Source of the DNA: Cranoglanis bouderius
Lineage: Eukaryota; Chordata; Actinopteri; Siluriformes; Cranoglanididae
Length of the DNA stretch: 64,000 nt
Direction of reading: 5' to 3'
NCBI GenBank assembly: GCA_023630585.1
Contig: CM042564.1
Location: forward strand, 16,697,742 to 16,761,741
The position numbers and the translations under genes were made by a program. Under the pieces are notes generated by a model. The model was not told where the DNA came from. It searched no databases and saw only the letters and a list, made by a program, of their open reading frames with translations. Numbering within the stretch: the stretch's first letter is position 1; each line of letters begins with the position of its first letter. Of the stretch, positions 50,660 through 63,110 are shown piece by piece.

Positions 50660-52131
50660 CAACCCCAATTCCGAAAAAGTTGGGACAGTATGGAAAATGC
50701 TAATAAAAACAAAGAGGAGTGATTTGTAAATGTACTTTGACTTGTATTTAAACAAAAAAATGTATAAAGACAAGGTATTTGATGTTTTACTTAATCAACT
50801 GCATAGTTTTTTGAAGATAAACATTTATTTTGAAATTGATGTATGCAGCACGTTCTAAAAAAGTTGGGACGGGGTAATTTGGGACTCATGGCAATGTGAC
50901 AAGTTGAAATAAGAAGGTGATGTGAAACAGGTGAGGCAATGTCTAATCATAGTATATAAGGAGCCTCCAAAGAAGGCCTAGTCCTTCAAGAGCAAGGATG
51001 GGTCGAGGCTCGCCAATCTGCCAACAGAATAATCCAACACTTTGAGAACAACATTCCCCAAAGACAAATCGGTAGGATTTCGGGCATTTCACCTTCTACA
51101 GTGCACAATATAATTAAAAGATTCAAGGAATACGGTCAAATTTCGATGCATAAAGGGTAAGGCCGAAAACCACTTCTGAATGCGCGTGATCTCCGATCCC
51201 TCAGACATCACTATCTTAAAAACCGTCATGAGTCTGTAATGGATATCCTGACACGGGCTCGGGAATACTTTGGTAAACCTTTGTCAGTCAACACCATTCG
51301 CCGCTGCATCCACATGTACAAGTTAAGGCTTTACTATGCAAAGCAGAAGCCGTACATCAACACTGTCCAGAAGCTCCGCCCACTTCTCTGGGCTCGGTCT
51401 CATCTGAGATGGACAGTAGCACACTGGAATCGTGTTTTTTGGTCCGACGAGTCGACATTACAAATAGTTTTTGGACAACAGCTGTCGAGTTCTCCGGGCC
51501 AAAGAGAAAAAGGACCATCCAAGCTGTTATCAGCATCAGGTCCAAAAGCTAGCACCTGTCATTGTATGGGGGTGTGTCAGTGCCCATGGCATGGGTAACT
51601 TGCACATCTGTGAGGGCACCATTAATGCAAAAATACATTTTGGAGCAAACTTATGCTGCCATCCAGAGCAGGAGTACGGGTACTAGCATGGCCTGCCCGC
51701 AGTCCTGACCTGTCTCCGATTGAGAATGTGTGGCGTATTATGAAACGCAACATAAGGCAACAAAGGCCCCGTACAGTTGTGCAGCTGAAGAAATGCATAA
51801 CGGATAAATGTGGGAAAATTCCGCTTGCTAAACTTAACCAACTGGTTTCTTCAGTGCTGAAATGCTTAATAAGTGTTATTAAAAGAAAAGATGATGTTAC
51901 ACAGTGGTAAACAGTTGACTTTCTCAACTTTTTTGGAGTCTGTTGCAGTCATCAGATTTGAAATGAGTGTATATTTTCAAAAATAAATTAATTTCACAAA
52001 GTGAAACATCAAATAATGTGTTAATAATGTGTTTTCAATATAGTACAGGGTGAATTGAATTTTCAAATGACTCTTTTTGTTTGTTTTTTTGCATTTTCCA
52101 TATTGTCCCAACTTTTTCAGAATTGGGGTTG
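50660..52131 (+). mobile_element. Tc1-like transposon G, complete ends
   Basis: TA at 50658-50659 and 52132-52133. Termini CAACCCCAATTCCGAAAAAG and, reversed, CAACCCCAATTCTGAAAAAG, then TTGGGACA. The shared terminal similarity continues into CATATGGAAAATGC-like text. 1472 bp, transposase rightward and broken. Confidence 0.93.
50998..51910 (+). pseudogene. Tc1-type transposase, frameshifted (element G)
   Basis: ATG at 50998 (MGRGSPICQQ). Helix-turn-helix text appears in a shifted frame around 51050-51130. From 51239 one frame gives NTIRRCIHMYKLRLYYAKQK and HWNRVFWSDESTLQIVFG (first Asp); another gives VIVWGCVSAHGMGNLHICEG; the last returns to PARSPDLSPIENVWRIMKRN (Glu block) and ends in VIKRKDDVTQW at 51910. 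The second-Asp block (near 51640) appears damaged. At least three frame changes. Confidence 0.85.
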
Positions 52132-52169
52132 TATAAGAACAGCTGGCGACCATAACAATAACTACTTGT

Positions 52170-52286
52170 AGCTGTATTTCATTCTTTCATTTTCTGTATC
52201 TGCTTTATCTTGGTCAGGGTCGCAGTAGATCCACAGCCTATCCTAGGAACACTGGACACAAGACAGAAACACACCCAGTCCAGCAT

Positions 52287-52344
<58 letters not shown>

Positions 52345-52490
52345 GCACACACACCTAGGGGCAATTTAATGTCCACCTTCAAGCATGTTTTGGGAGGTGG
52401 GAGGAAATGGCAGATCCCAGAGGAAATCCATGTAGAGAACATGCAAATCTCTGTACAGACAGATCAACATGTTTTTCCTGCTCTGAACAT
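52170..52490 (+). repeat. dispersed fish repeat with internal (CA)n
   Basis: Carries TTTATCTTGGTCAGGGTCGC, CCTATCCTAGGAACACTGG, a (CA)n tract at 52290-52355, ACCTAGGGGCAATTTA, GTTTTGGGAGGTGGGAGGAA and GAGAACATGCAAA. This text order is widespread in teleosts. The CA tract is an internal part of the repeat, not an independent locus. Confidence 0.7.
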
Positions 52491-54949
52491 ACCTGAATCA
52501 ACTATTCAGCTAATTAACACCCTGTCATGAGTTGATCTGGGTCTATTAGAGCAGGGAAAACACTGAAATGTGTAGTTATGATGTCAATAGTTTGCAAAAA
52601 TGTTTTACAGTTGAAAACAATAAAGCTAAACCACTGTACTCATGAAAGATATTCAGAAATTCAGCTGTTACTGGCCTATCTGATTTCAGCAGTCATCACA
52701 CAGGCTTACCACTGGCTCATCATCACAAACTGTTATGGAGTCTGTAGCCAGGTGTACTAAGCTCTTTGCGCGTAGGCCACATTGTTATCTGCTTCCAGGG
52801 AACTTCCAGGGAATGTAAATGTAATGGAATGTAAAAGGGAATGTAAATTAGCACCCTGAGTAGTGCAAAAATGTAGGCAGTCTTGCACAGTTACCCCCTA
52901 GAACTGGACTACTTTTCAATTGCTGACATGGGTTGTTTCTCATTTATGCTCTTGTGGCTGAACGGGCAAACCCCCACAGTCACATTATCTCAGTCACACA
53001 GTCACAATATGGACTGGAAGAGTGGAGGTTATTATAAAAGGTTATTATAATATTATAAAAGGGGGGGTATCTGGAATGGGATTTTCAACAAGCACATATG
53101 GGTGTGATGGTGAGGTGTCTACAAAGATTTGATTCTATAATGTATCAGTCTATTTTCAATAATATTTTCATATCATTTCTATATGAAGTAACAGGTAGTT
53201 GTGCAGCACTTTGAGATAGTATTAGCCTGTGATCTGGTACAATGTCCAGAACAATGTCAAGAGTCAGGAAGTCACCTTGGTGGGGAAGGGAAGGATTGGA
53301 TTCAACTATAATGTTTGTTCCGTGCCACTGAAATCTTGTTGTCAACAATAATATGAACAATGAACTTTCAATATAAATTATGTAGTGCTTCTGTGGAACT
53401 GCAGTTTAAATGAAGCCTAAGGAATGAATAGCATTCTTTTGCCCAACTCATTTTTATTTAAAACAAAACCGGCTTAAATACAGTGGCTGCTTTCAGTTGT
53501 TTAACAAATCTATAACTAACAGTTATAAAATACATATCATGCCTGAGTGTACAGTGTAGTGGGTGACTAATAAATGATACTGCTTTTTCATTAAAAACAC
53601 AGCTGAAAACAAAGGCATGGCAGGATTGTTGTTGCATGCATATTTTCAGTCTGTGTTTCCTCAATACAGATTTTTTTGTCGTTCAAAAAAGCTTGTGCTG
53701 TAATGTGCATAGGAGCACAGCCAGATATAAAAGGCATGCACTTAACAGAACAACGGAGAGCAGAGAAAAAGGTAAGACAAAAGTTGTTTTATTTTTAGCT
53801 TTATGTAACTTGAGAGATTTTATTTTGTGCTTTTATTTTGTTTTTGTTTTGTTTTGTTTTGTTTTGTTTTGTAATTTTGGTATTATTTGTATGGATTTAT
53901 TTTGTGTGGTAAATAAGAATAGCCAGTGTATGTTACAACTTGATACAGCCCTATTTACTACTTTAACGGAATGAACCAACCAGTCATAGGCATCATAGCT
54001 CAGCTAATTACACCCCTTATCTAGTTAAATTAACTCTTCAGAAATGACAAGACCAATACTGTGTACGGTGAGCAAACATTTTGTTCATGAATTAATATTG
54101 TTGAGTGATTGATCAATAAACTATGCAACCACATGCTGCAGTCATATTTTGAAATTTAGTGCTTAGTTAATTAACACAATCAAAATACTGCATTGTCAGC
54201 CATCACTTCACTTCAGTAAAGATAGCTTATTTATACACAGACTATTGCTAGCTAGTTTAAACATTCTATTCAATGAATGCTAACACTATTCACTCCTGCA
54301 GGGGCAGGCAGGAAATATGAAAATGAAGTAGAATATACAGTATAACATGTATAATAATGCCATAAAAATGTATTTGTAAAGATATCCTGTAGACATCAAT
54401 AGAGGACATTTAGGAGATGTCTAAAAAGACATTACACAAGCTTTCATTCTGGCTACTGAGTGTATGTCTTTTGAACATCGAACAAAGACATTTAAAGGAT
54501 GTCTTTTGAATATGTCTGCTCAGTGGGAAACGTCTGGAAGGTTTCTGAAGGATGAGTAGGCTGCCATTTTTAAAGTGTCTGTAATAAATCTTTTGCATGT
54601 CCCCTCCATGATAAAAGTCTGGCATAGATGAATGCAAGACCTGAAATTCTAGCAGCTTTCACTCAAATATATATGATCTCAATTTTGGATCGTAAATGTA
54701 TTTATGGAAAATAGTGTAATATTGTGTCATATAAAATACAAGGTGGGAAATATAAAAATGTATCTTTATAGACTACCTGTAATTGTTATTAGGTTGTAAT
54801 AGTGAAATTTAATTTTAATTTCATTAAAATCTATATTAATTATTGAACAAAAGGAGGTGTAAAAATAAAAATAAATAAAAAAAACTTACTTTAAAAAAAT
54901 ATAGGATTGTGCAGGACTTCCGGTTAATTATACCTGTTTACAGCAAGGG
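52491..54949. other. intergenic, no gene seen
   Basis: A (TTTTG)n run is at 53843-53871. 54395-54540 has repeated GACAT/ATGTCT text ending GTCTGCTCAGTGGG, which may be part of a short non-autonomous repeat; not assigned. Confidence 0.35.
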
Positions 54950-55189
54950 CCACCAGAATTTATTGTGGTCAAGTGCAGAAATGCTCTCTCCTCATGCTGT
55001 TGTGAAAGAGAATTAACATTCAGGTTATTGGGACCAAGTTATGTGGTAAGGGCGAAGTGGAAGCAAGTAAAGAATAATGCCTATCAAGCATGTCAGGAAT
55101 TCAAGCATTTTGCAACTAATTATCAAGGCTTTTATGATTGGTTAAAATAAGGAAGAGCGGGGCTTAACTGGCTTAAGATGCTTGTGTGA

Positions 55190-55885
55190 CAACACAGCTT
55201 CAATGCCGGCATAGACCTCAAATACAAACCAAGGATTCATCCCAGTGTTTCAATTTTGGAGCACCAGTAAAGCAATCCTTCAGTGGTCTCTAGGAGTGAA
55301 GTAATGGTAGCTCTGTAGTCTAGACCACCACTGTCAATTCCAAGACAATTCCAATTCCTAACAGTGGCAGTGAGTGAACTGAGAGAAAACGCACACAGAG
55401 CTTTCTACGCCAATAAAAGGCAAACATTTGTAGAAATTCCAATTAGAATCTGGCTCAAAATATTTAAATCAGTGATTGAACCAATTACCGTGTGTGGCAG
55501 TGAAGTGTGGGGGCTGCTTACACATCACCAATTCCACAAATGGGACAAACATCCAATTGAGACCCTGCATGCGAAGGTCTGCAAAATTATTTTAAAGGTA
55601 CACAGAAACACCACGAACAACGCATGCAGAGCTGAATTAGGCTGATATCCATTAATTATGAAAATACAAAAAAGGGCAATCAAATTCTGGAAACATCTAA
55701 AAGAGAGCGACCATCATTATAAAGCTCTGCACTACCAAGAGTTGAGCAAAGACACCAGTCCCCTCATCCAACTGGTCCTGAATCACTGCACTACAACCCC
55801 ACTACCACACACTAACACAACACCAACACACACTAACACAACACCAATACACACTAAAGACACTAAAGACTCAGGAACAGAATAA
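55190..55885 (+). mobile_element. LINE ORF2 3' fragment
   Basis: 5'-truncated non-LTR retrotransposon. From 55364 one frame reads AVSELRENAHRAFYANKRQT, then WLKIFKSVIEPI, CGSEVWGLL and TLHAKVCKIILKVHRNTTNN. From 55658 another reads IQKRAIKFWKHLKESDHHYK. This is the region just after the reverse transcriptase palm in L1/Nimb/Tx1-like elements (YGSEVWG block then a Cys/His-poor C-terminus). A single stop/frameshift separates the two parts at about 55646. It ends in an ACACTAACACAACACC repeat at about 55805-55860. The clade is not certain. Confidence 0.7.
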
Positions 55886-55934
55886 TTTTGCAAACCCAAT
55901 TAGAATTAATCAGATTACACAAACACTGAAAGTA

Positions 55935-57885
55935 AACTATTTGGCCTATTGCCTTGGAACAGTTAATAAACGCCAAGTATTTCACCAAGTTGGACCTTCA
56001 TAGTGCATACAACCTGGTGCAGATACGGGAAGGGGACGAGTGGAAAACGGCATTCAGTACCACTGCTGACCACTATGAATATCTTGTCAGGCCATATGGG
56101 CTCTCTAGCGCCCCTTCAGTCTTTCGGTGTTTCATTAACAATGTGCTGCGTGACATGCTGGGACAGTTTGTAATTGCACACATCGATGACATTCTCGTGT
56201 ATTCCCCTACCTATGAGACCCATGTTGATCACGTACGCCACATTTTGAAACGGCTTCTGGATCACCAGCACTATGTAAAGGGGAGAAGTGTGAGTTCCAC
56301 AATGCAACATTTCATTCTTGGGATACATTATCAGCCTTGAAGGGGTGCCCAAGGTAACAGCAGTGGTGCAATTGCCCACTCCCACCTCAATTAAGGAGTT
56401 ACAATGCTTCCTTGGTTTCGCCAATGTCTATCGGCGTTTCATTCATGGCTTCAGCTCCATAGCTCTTCCCCTCAGATCCCTTCTAAAAGGAGGGCCCTGA
56501 AGTTTAAAATGGACCCCAGAAGCGGAATGAGCCATGTCCAAGCTGAAAGCAGCCTTCACCACTGCCCCTATCCTCAAGCACCCTGACCCTTCTCGTCCTT
56601 TTATTGTCAAGGTGGACTCATCAGAGTCCAGCATAGGGACCATCCTATCCCAGTACTTTGGAGAGAGACACAGGCTCCATCTGGTCACCTTCTTCTCCAA
56701 GAAACTGTCCTCAGCCGACAGAAAATACGATGTGGGACACTGTGAGCTTCTTGCTGTAAAACTGGCACTGGAGGAGTGGCGACACTGGCTGGAGGGAGCA
56801 GAACATCCATTCTGTATATTCACTGACCACAAGAACCTGGAATACTTACGCACAGCCAAGTGCCTCAACCCAGACAAGCCCGCTGGTCTCTGTTCTTTGC
56901 ACAATACCACTTTACCCTATCCTATAGACCAGGTTCAAAGAATGTCAAGGCTTGATGGGAGTCATCCAGTGGCAGTTGGAGAAAATTCTGGCTCGGGTTC
57001 CTTGTAGCCAGATACCTACTGCCTGCCCTCCAAAAAACTCTTTGTCCCAAGTTCACGACAGAACCAGCTAATCACGTGGGCTCACACCTCCACTGGCATG
57101 GGCCACCCAGGGGTTCAATGCACCTACCACCTGCTGAGGGCCAAGTACTGGTGGCCAAGCATGTTCTGTGATATCCATCACGCTGTGAACTCATGCACCA
57201 CCTGTGCACAGACCAAAGTTCCCAGAACCCTGCCTACAGGTAAACTCATGCTGTTGCCCACACCACAGTGCCCCTGGTCACACATAGCACTGGATTTCAT
57301 CACAGACCTACCTAACTCATGAGGTAACACCACCATCTTGGTAACCATAGTCCAATTCTCCAAGTCGCTATGCCTCATTCCTCTTCCCAGCCTACCCTCA
57401 GCCTTTTTCACTGCAGAACTGTTGTTCACTCATGTATTTCGTTATTTTGGCATTCCAGAGGATGTCATAAGTGACCGCGGGCCCCAGTTTACCTCCAGAG
57501 TGTGGGCTGGCTTCATGGAAAAACTGAGAGTAACGACCAGCCTCACCTCAAGGTATCACCCGGAATCCAATGGCCAAGAGATAGGCCGCATGCTCTGCTA
57601 ATATTGTGGCCAAAACCCAGCAGACTGGTCACAGTTCCTGCCCTGGGCGGAGTATGCCCAAAACTCCCTTCACCACTCAGCCACACAGCTAACGCCATTT
57701 CAGTGAGCACTGGGCTACCAGCCATCCCTGTTTCCTTGGAACGCCACTCCCACAGACTGACCTGCAATAGATAAGTGGTTCTGGTGTAGTGAACAGGTGT
57801 GGGCGAATACCCACCAAAGACTGCAGCAAGCAGCTCAAACCTCCAAGGAACCAGCTGATTGTCACCGAAGGCCCACACCCCACTA
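55935..57885 (+). mobile_element. Ty3/gypsy LTR retrotransposon, truncated pol, no LTRs seen
   Basis: Domains in pol order: reverse transcriptase from 55954 (FTKLDLHSAYNLVQI; active site HIDDILVYS at about 56176, with the usual Tyr before the catalytic pair replaced), connection/RNase H (VDSSESSIG, HCELLAVKLALEEW, FTDHKNLEYL; 56534-56880), integrase zinc motif (HPG ... H ... CTTC; 57101-57220), integrase core (ALDFITDLP at about 57290, DRGPQFTS at about 57470, YHPESNGQ at about 57556) and C-terminal text to about 57885. Gag, protease and the start of reverse transcriptase are missing, and the frame changes at several stops. It abuts the LINE fragment upstream. A dead remnant. Confidence 0.88.
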
Positions 57886-57889
57886 TTAA

Positions 57890-58136
57890 CCAGCAGACAA
57901 AATATTGACACTTTGGGCCCAATTTGGACATTTTCACTTAGGGGTGTACTCACTTTTGTTGCCAGCGGTTTAGACACTAATGGCTGTGTGTTGAGTTATT
58001 TTGAGGGGACAGCAAATTTACACTGTTATACAAGCTGTACACTCACTACTTTACATTGTAGCAAAGTGTCATTTCTTCAGTGTTGTCCCATGAAAAGATA
58101 TAATAAAATATTTACAGAAATGTGAGGGGTGTACTA
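57890..58136 (+). repeat. terminal fragment of a dispersed DNA-type repeat
   Basis: Contains TTAGGGGTGTACTCACTTTT, GCCAGCGGTTTAGACA and, at the end, GAGGGGTGTACTACTATTAC. The opening and closing GAGGGGTGTACT are the same strand and direct. Common in fish genomes; I do not assign a superfamily. It follows the gypsy remnant directly. Confidence 0.5.
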
Positions 58137-58139
58137 CTA

Positions 58140-59440
<1,301 letters not shown>

Positions 59441-59593
59441 CTTTACTTCTCCATGTGCAACATGGAAATGAGGGAGGCGTCATTGCGTAGCTCCAGTGCC
59501 TCATTGGTTGAGAGCTCAGCTAAAAAGGCTATAAAGCTACTGGGAGCTGTTTACCTTAAACCATGCTATTCCAGGTAGTTCTTTCACATACAC

Positions 59594-59764
59594 CAAACAA
59601 TTTTGCAATGTTTCCAGCAGTTTGACCAGTGAGATATAAGTTTCAATAGGCTGTGTGAGTCAGAGGGCGCTACGGTGGAACATTCATCTTATTTGATTCC
59701 TATAAGTACTATTGAAACTTATCTCTCACTGGTCAAACTGCTGGAAACATTGCAAAGTTGTTTG
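59594..59764. repeat. 55-bp-arm hairpin (MITE-like)
   Basis: Left arm 59594-59648 and right arm 59710-59764 are inverted copies differing at two positions, with a 61-base loop. Arms start CAAACAATTTTGCAATGT and end TTTCAATA at the loop side. It sits between the left arm of the outer inverted repeat and Tc1 copy D, five bases from D's terminus. Confidence 0.88.
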
Positions 59765-59769
59765 ATGTA

Positions 59770-61288
59770 CAGCCGTGGCCAAAAGTTTTGAGAATGACAC
59801 AAATATTAATTTTCACAAAGTCTACTGCTTCAGTGTTTTTAGATCTTTTTGTCAGATGTTACTAACTGTTACTGAAGTATAATCACAAGCATTTCATAAG
59901 TGTCAATGGCTTTTATTGACAGTTACATGAAGTTTATGCAAAGAGTCAATATTTGCAGTGTTGACCCTTCTTTTTCAAGACCTCTGCAATTCACCCTGGC
60001 ATGCTGTCAATCAACTTCTGGGCCACATCCTGACTGATGGCAGCCCATTCTTGCATAATCAATGCTTGGAGTTTGTCAGAGTTTGTGGGTTTTTGTTTGT
60101 CCACCCTCCTCTTGAGGATTGACCACAAATTCTCAATGGGATTAAGGTCTGGGGAGTTTCCTGGCCATGGACCCAAAATGTCGATGTTTTGTTCCCCGAG
60201 ACACTTCGTTATCACTTTTGCCTTGTGGCAAGGTGCCCCATCATGTTGGAAAAGGCATTGTTCATCACCAAACTGTTCTTGGATGGTTGGGAGAAGTTGC
60301 TCTCTGAGGATGTTTTTGTACCATTCTTTATTCATGGCTGTGTTCTTAGGCAAAATTGTGGTGAGCCCACTCTCTTGGCTGAGAAGCAACCCCACACATG
60401 AGTGGTCTCAGGATGCTTTACTGTTGGCATGACACAGGACTGATGGTAGCGCTCACCTTTTCTTCTCCGGACAAGCTTTTTTCCAGATGCCCCAAACAAT
60501 CGGAAAGGGGATTCATCAGAGAAAATGACATTACCCCAGTCCTCAGCAGTCCAATCTCTGTACTTTTTGCAGAATAGCAGTCTGTCCCTGATGTTTTTCC
60601 TGGAGAGAAGTGGCTTCTTTGCTGCCTTTCTTGACACCAGGCCATCCTCTAAAAGTCTTCGTCTTACTGTGTGTGCAGACACACTCACACCTGCCTGCTG
60701 CCATTCCTGAGCAAGCTCTGCACTGGTGGTGCCCCGATCCCGCAGCTGAATCAACTTTAGGAGACGGTCCTGGCGCTTGCTGGACTTTCTTGGGCGCCCT
60801 GAAGCCTTCTTCACAACAGTTGAACCTCTCTCCTTGAAGGTCTTGATGATCCGATAAATGGTTGATTTAGGAGCAATCTTACTAGCGGCAATATCCTTGC
60901 CTGTGAATCCCTTTTTGTGCAAAGCAATGATAGCTGCACATGTTTCCTTGCAGGTAACCATAGTTAACAGAGGAAGAACAATAATTTCAAGCACCACCCT
61001 CCTTTTAAAGCTTCCAGTCTGTTATTCTAACTCAATCAGCATGACAGAGTGATCTCCAGCCTTGTCCTCGTTAACACTCTCACCTGTGTTAACCAGAGAA
61101 TCACTGACATGATGTCAGCTGGTCCTTTTGTGGAAGGGCTGAAATGCAGTGGACATGTTTTTTTGTGATTAAGTTCATTTTAATGGCAAAGAGGGACTTT
61201 GAAATTAACTGCAATTCATCTGATCACTCTTCATAACATTTTGGAGTATGTGCAAATTGCCATCATAAAAACTGAGGCAGCAGACTCT
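59770..61288 (-). mobile_element. Tc1-like transposon D, right terminus deleted
   Basis: TA at 59768-59769 and the perfect left end CAGCCGTGGCCAAAAGTTTT. Nearly identical to copy C over 1.5 kb, but homology stops at GGCAGCAGACTCTGT (about 61288), about 50 bp before the right terminus. It is replaced by CACGACTCTGCAG and the right arm of the outer inverted repeat. A 4-base indel (ACTAACTGTTACTG against ACTGTTACTG in C) is in the left end. One terminus is missing, so it is immobile. Confidence 0.92.
59991..60961 (-). pseudogene. Tc1-type transposase, single frameshift (element D)
   Basis: ATG at 60961, MVTCKETCAAIIALHKKGF, with helix-turn-helix, GRPRKSSKRQDR linker and first Asp (FSDESPFRLFG, about 60510) in one 209-codon frame. 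A one-base deletion near 60360 (GTGGTGAG where C has GTGAGTGAG) shifts the frame. The remainder from 60395 carries the second Asp (HDGAPCHKAKV) and Glu (LNPIENLW) intact, without the stop found in copy C. The lower coordinate is where the open frame ends in the provided text (PGMPG then run-on); the true stop may lie slightly beyond. Confidence 0.9.
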
Positions 61289-61304
61289 GTCACGACTCTG
61301 CAGA

Positions 61305-61535
61305 AATAAATAAATATGGAAATAAATACATGTGGGAATAAATACATATAAAAAATAAATAAAAGCATAAATAAATAAATAAAAGTTAAAAACTATATTT
61401 AAAAATAAATACAGAAAATAAATGAAAAGTAATACAAAAATAAATTTAGGATTAAATTTAATTAAAAATTAATTATATTTGTTTTATCAAGTCATTTATT
61501 CCTTTATTTATTTTCCTATTATTACATTGATTTAC
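61305..61535 (-). repeat. right arm of the large inverted repeat
   Basis: Mirror of 59232-59440 as described there, ending outward in GATAAGTAAATCAATGTAAT (reversed), then the TATC run. Confidence 0.85.
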
Positions 61536-61587
<52 letters not shown>

Positions 61588-61589
61588 AG

Positions 61590-61672
<83 letters not shown>
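61536..61672. repeat. compound (TATC)n(TA)n microsatellite
   Basis: About 12 TATC units, GGTGTGTGTG, then about 38 TA units, followed by a poly(T). Mirrors the order of the left microsatellite. Confidence 0.97.
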
Positions 61673-61676
<4 letters not shown>

Positions 61677-61689
61677 ATAATTTTTTTTT

Positions 61690-62854
61690 TTTTTTCTGCA
61701 GGTTTGGTTCTCCACATATCTGTGCTAAACAACAGCAACTCTCAAAAGCTGTCATTTGGGGTATGTGTTGCTGTAGATCTGACAAAATGTATGTGTCAAA
61801 TGGCATGAAGGATTGGCTGATTCTATGGGTTCAAATAATATCACTTACAATATACAAACACAAAAATTTTTGTGGCCCAACTTGGCACTAACCATAACCA
61901 TCCAGTCATGAAGCACATGCACCACAACAATAATTCTTAATTCTTACTTCTCGCAGCATCTCAGCGACCTTGGAAAAATCTGTCCAGACTTACCTCCTTC
62001 ATAACACAATTGCACAATTTTAGACATAATTCGATTTTCTTGAGGGATTCCTGAGAACTCACCATTATAACCATCTGATGGTGGGCTCATTTGCACCAAT
62101 GTGCTGATTGTGGGCAAAAATAATTACAGCATTCCTCCACAGGCCTTACCCATACCCATTTCAAGTACATCCTGGGTTATTAGCATCAATTATTTTCTTT
62201 ATATTGTACAGACTGCAGCTTCTGCAGAAGGCAGGTAGTTTAGAAATGCCAAGTGCATATGGCAGGATATCCACACATGCTTACAGCAGGTGGTACACAG
62301 ACACAATCAACAGATCAGGTCTGGTTGTCAATCCTAGTTTGCAATCTTGTAACCAAATTTGTGGTTATTTCAAGGTAGGAATAAGTTAATCCATTAACCT
62401 ATTGTTCACCTTATACCCCAGTCTTACAGAATATCATCATCACGTTGTTCCTCTTCTAATGCTAATGGATTCTGGTCTCCTATGATGTGTTTCCCACAGT
62501 ACTCTCACTGCATACACAGATCATGCTCTATTGACCTAATGTTGTCAGAAAGGTCATGTCCAGTACTTAATGGACTGGAAGTTGTACAGTCCTGAAGAGA
62601 TGTATTAGGTCCCAAACATAAGCATCCTGTACCCCAACCTCAGTTGGAGGTTCCATCAGACCCAGGGGTTAAATTGGTTAACTTTTGTTTATGCGAATAG
62701 ATAGGTTCTCATGAATCATTTGTAATATAATACTGAAATCTATTCAAGGTGATAAATCACACTGAAAGACAACCTCTAGACAGCTACTAGCTACACTAAC
62801 ACCACAACTCTGCACATATGTTGCTAGTAATCTTTTTGATAGATTAAGGTGTTG
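61690..62854. other. intergenic, no gene seen
   Basis: Unique DNA; no exon or repeat I can support. Confidence 0.4.
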
Positions 62855-63110
62855 GGGTGGCTGTGGGTTGTCTACTAATTGTAGGGTTGGCGGTTCGATT
62901 CCTGGCCCACATGACTCCATGTGCCAAATTCTCCTTGGGCAAGACACTGAACCCCAAGTTGCTCCTGATGGCAGGCAAGTGCCTTGCATGGTAGCTCTGC
63001 TGCCACAGGTGTGAGTGTGTGCGTGAATGGGTGAATGAGACACAGTGTAAAGCGCTTTGTGAACCGTGAAGGTTAAAAGGCGCTATATAAGTGCAGACCA
63101 TTAAAGGTTT
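62855..63110 (+). repeat. tRNA-derived SINE with LINE-like tail
   Basis: GGGGTGGCTGTGGGTTG (A-box region), GCGGTTCGATTCCTGG (B box, about 62890-62905), body with TTGGGCAAGACACTGAACCC, and 3' end GGCGCTATATAAGTGC. The last is the tail shared by many fish SINEs and partner LINEs. About 255 bp, nearly full length. Confidence 0.82.

Noticed and set aside
54395..54640. possible short transposon with GACAT/ATGTC repeats
   Set aside because: Some text resembles known fish repeats, but no matched ends or target duplication could be found, so no feature was called.
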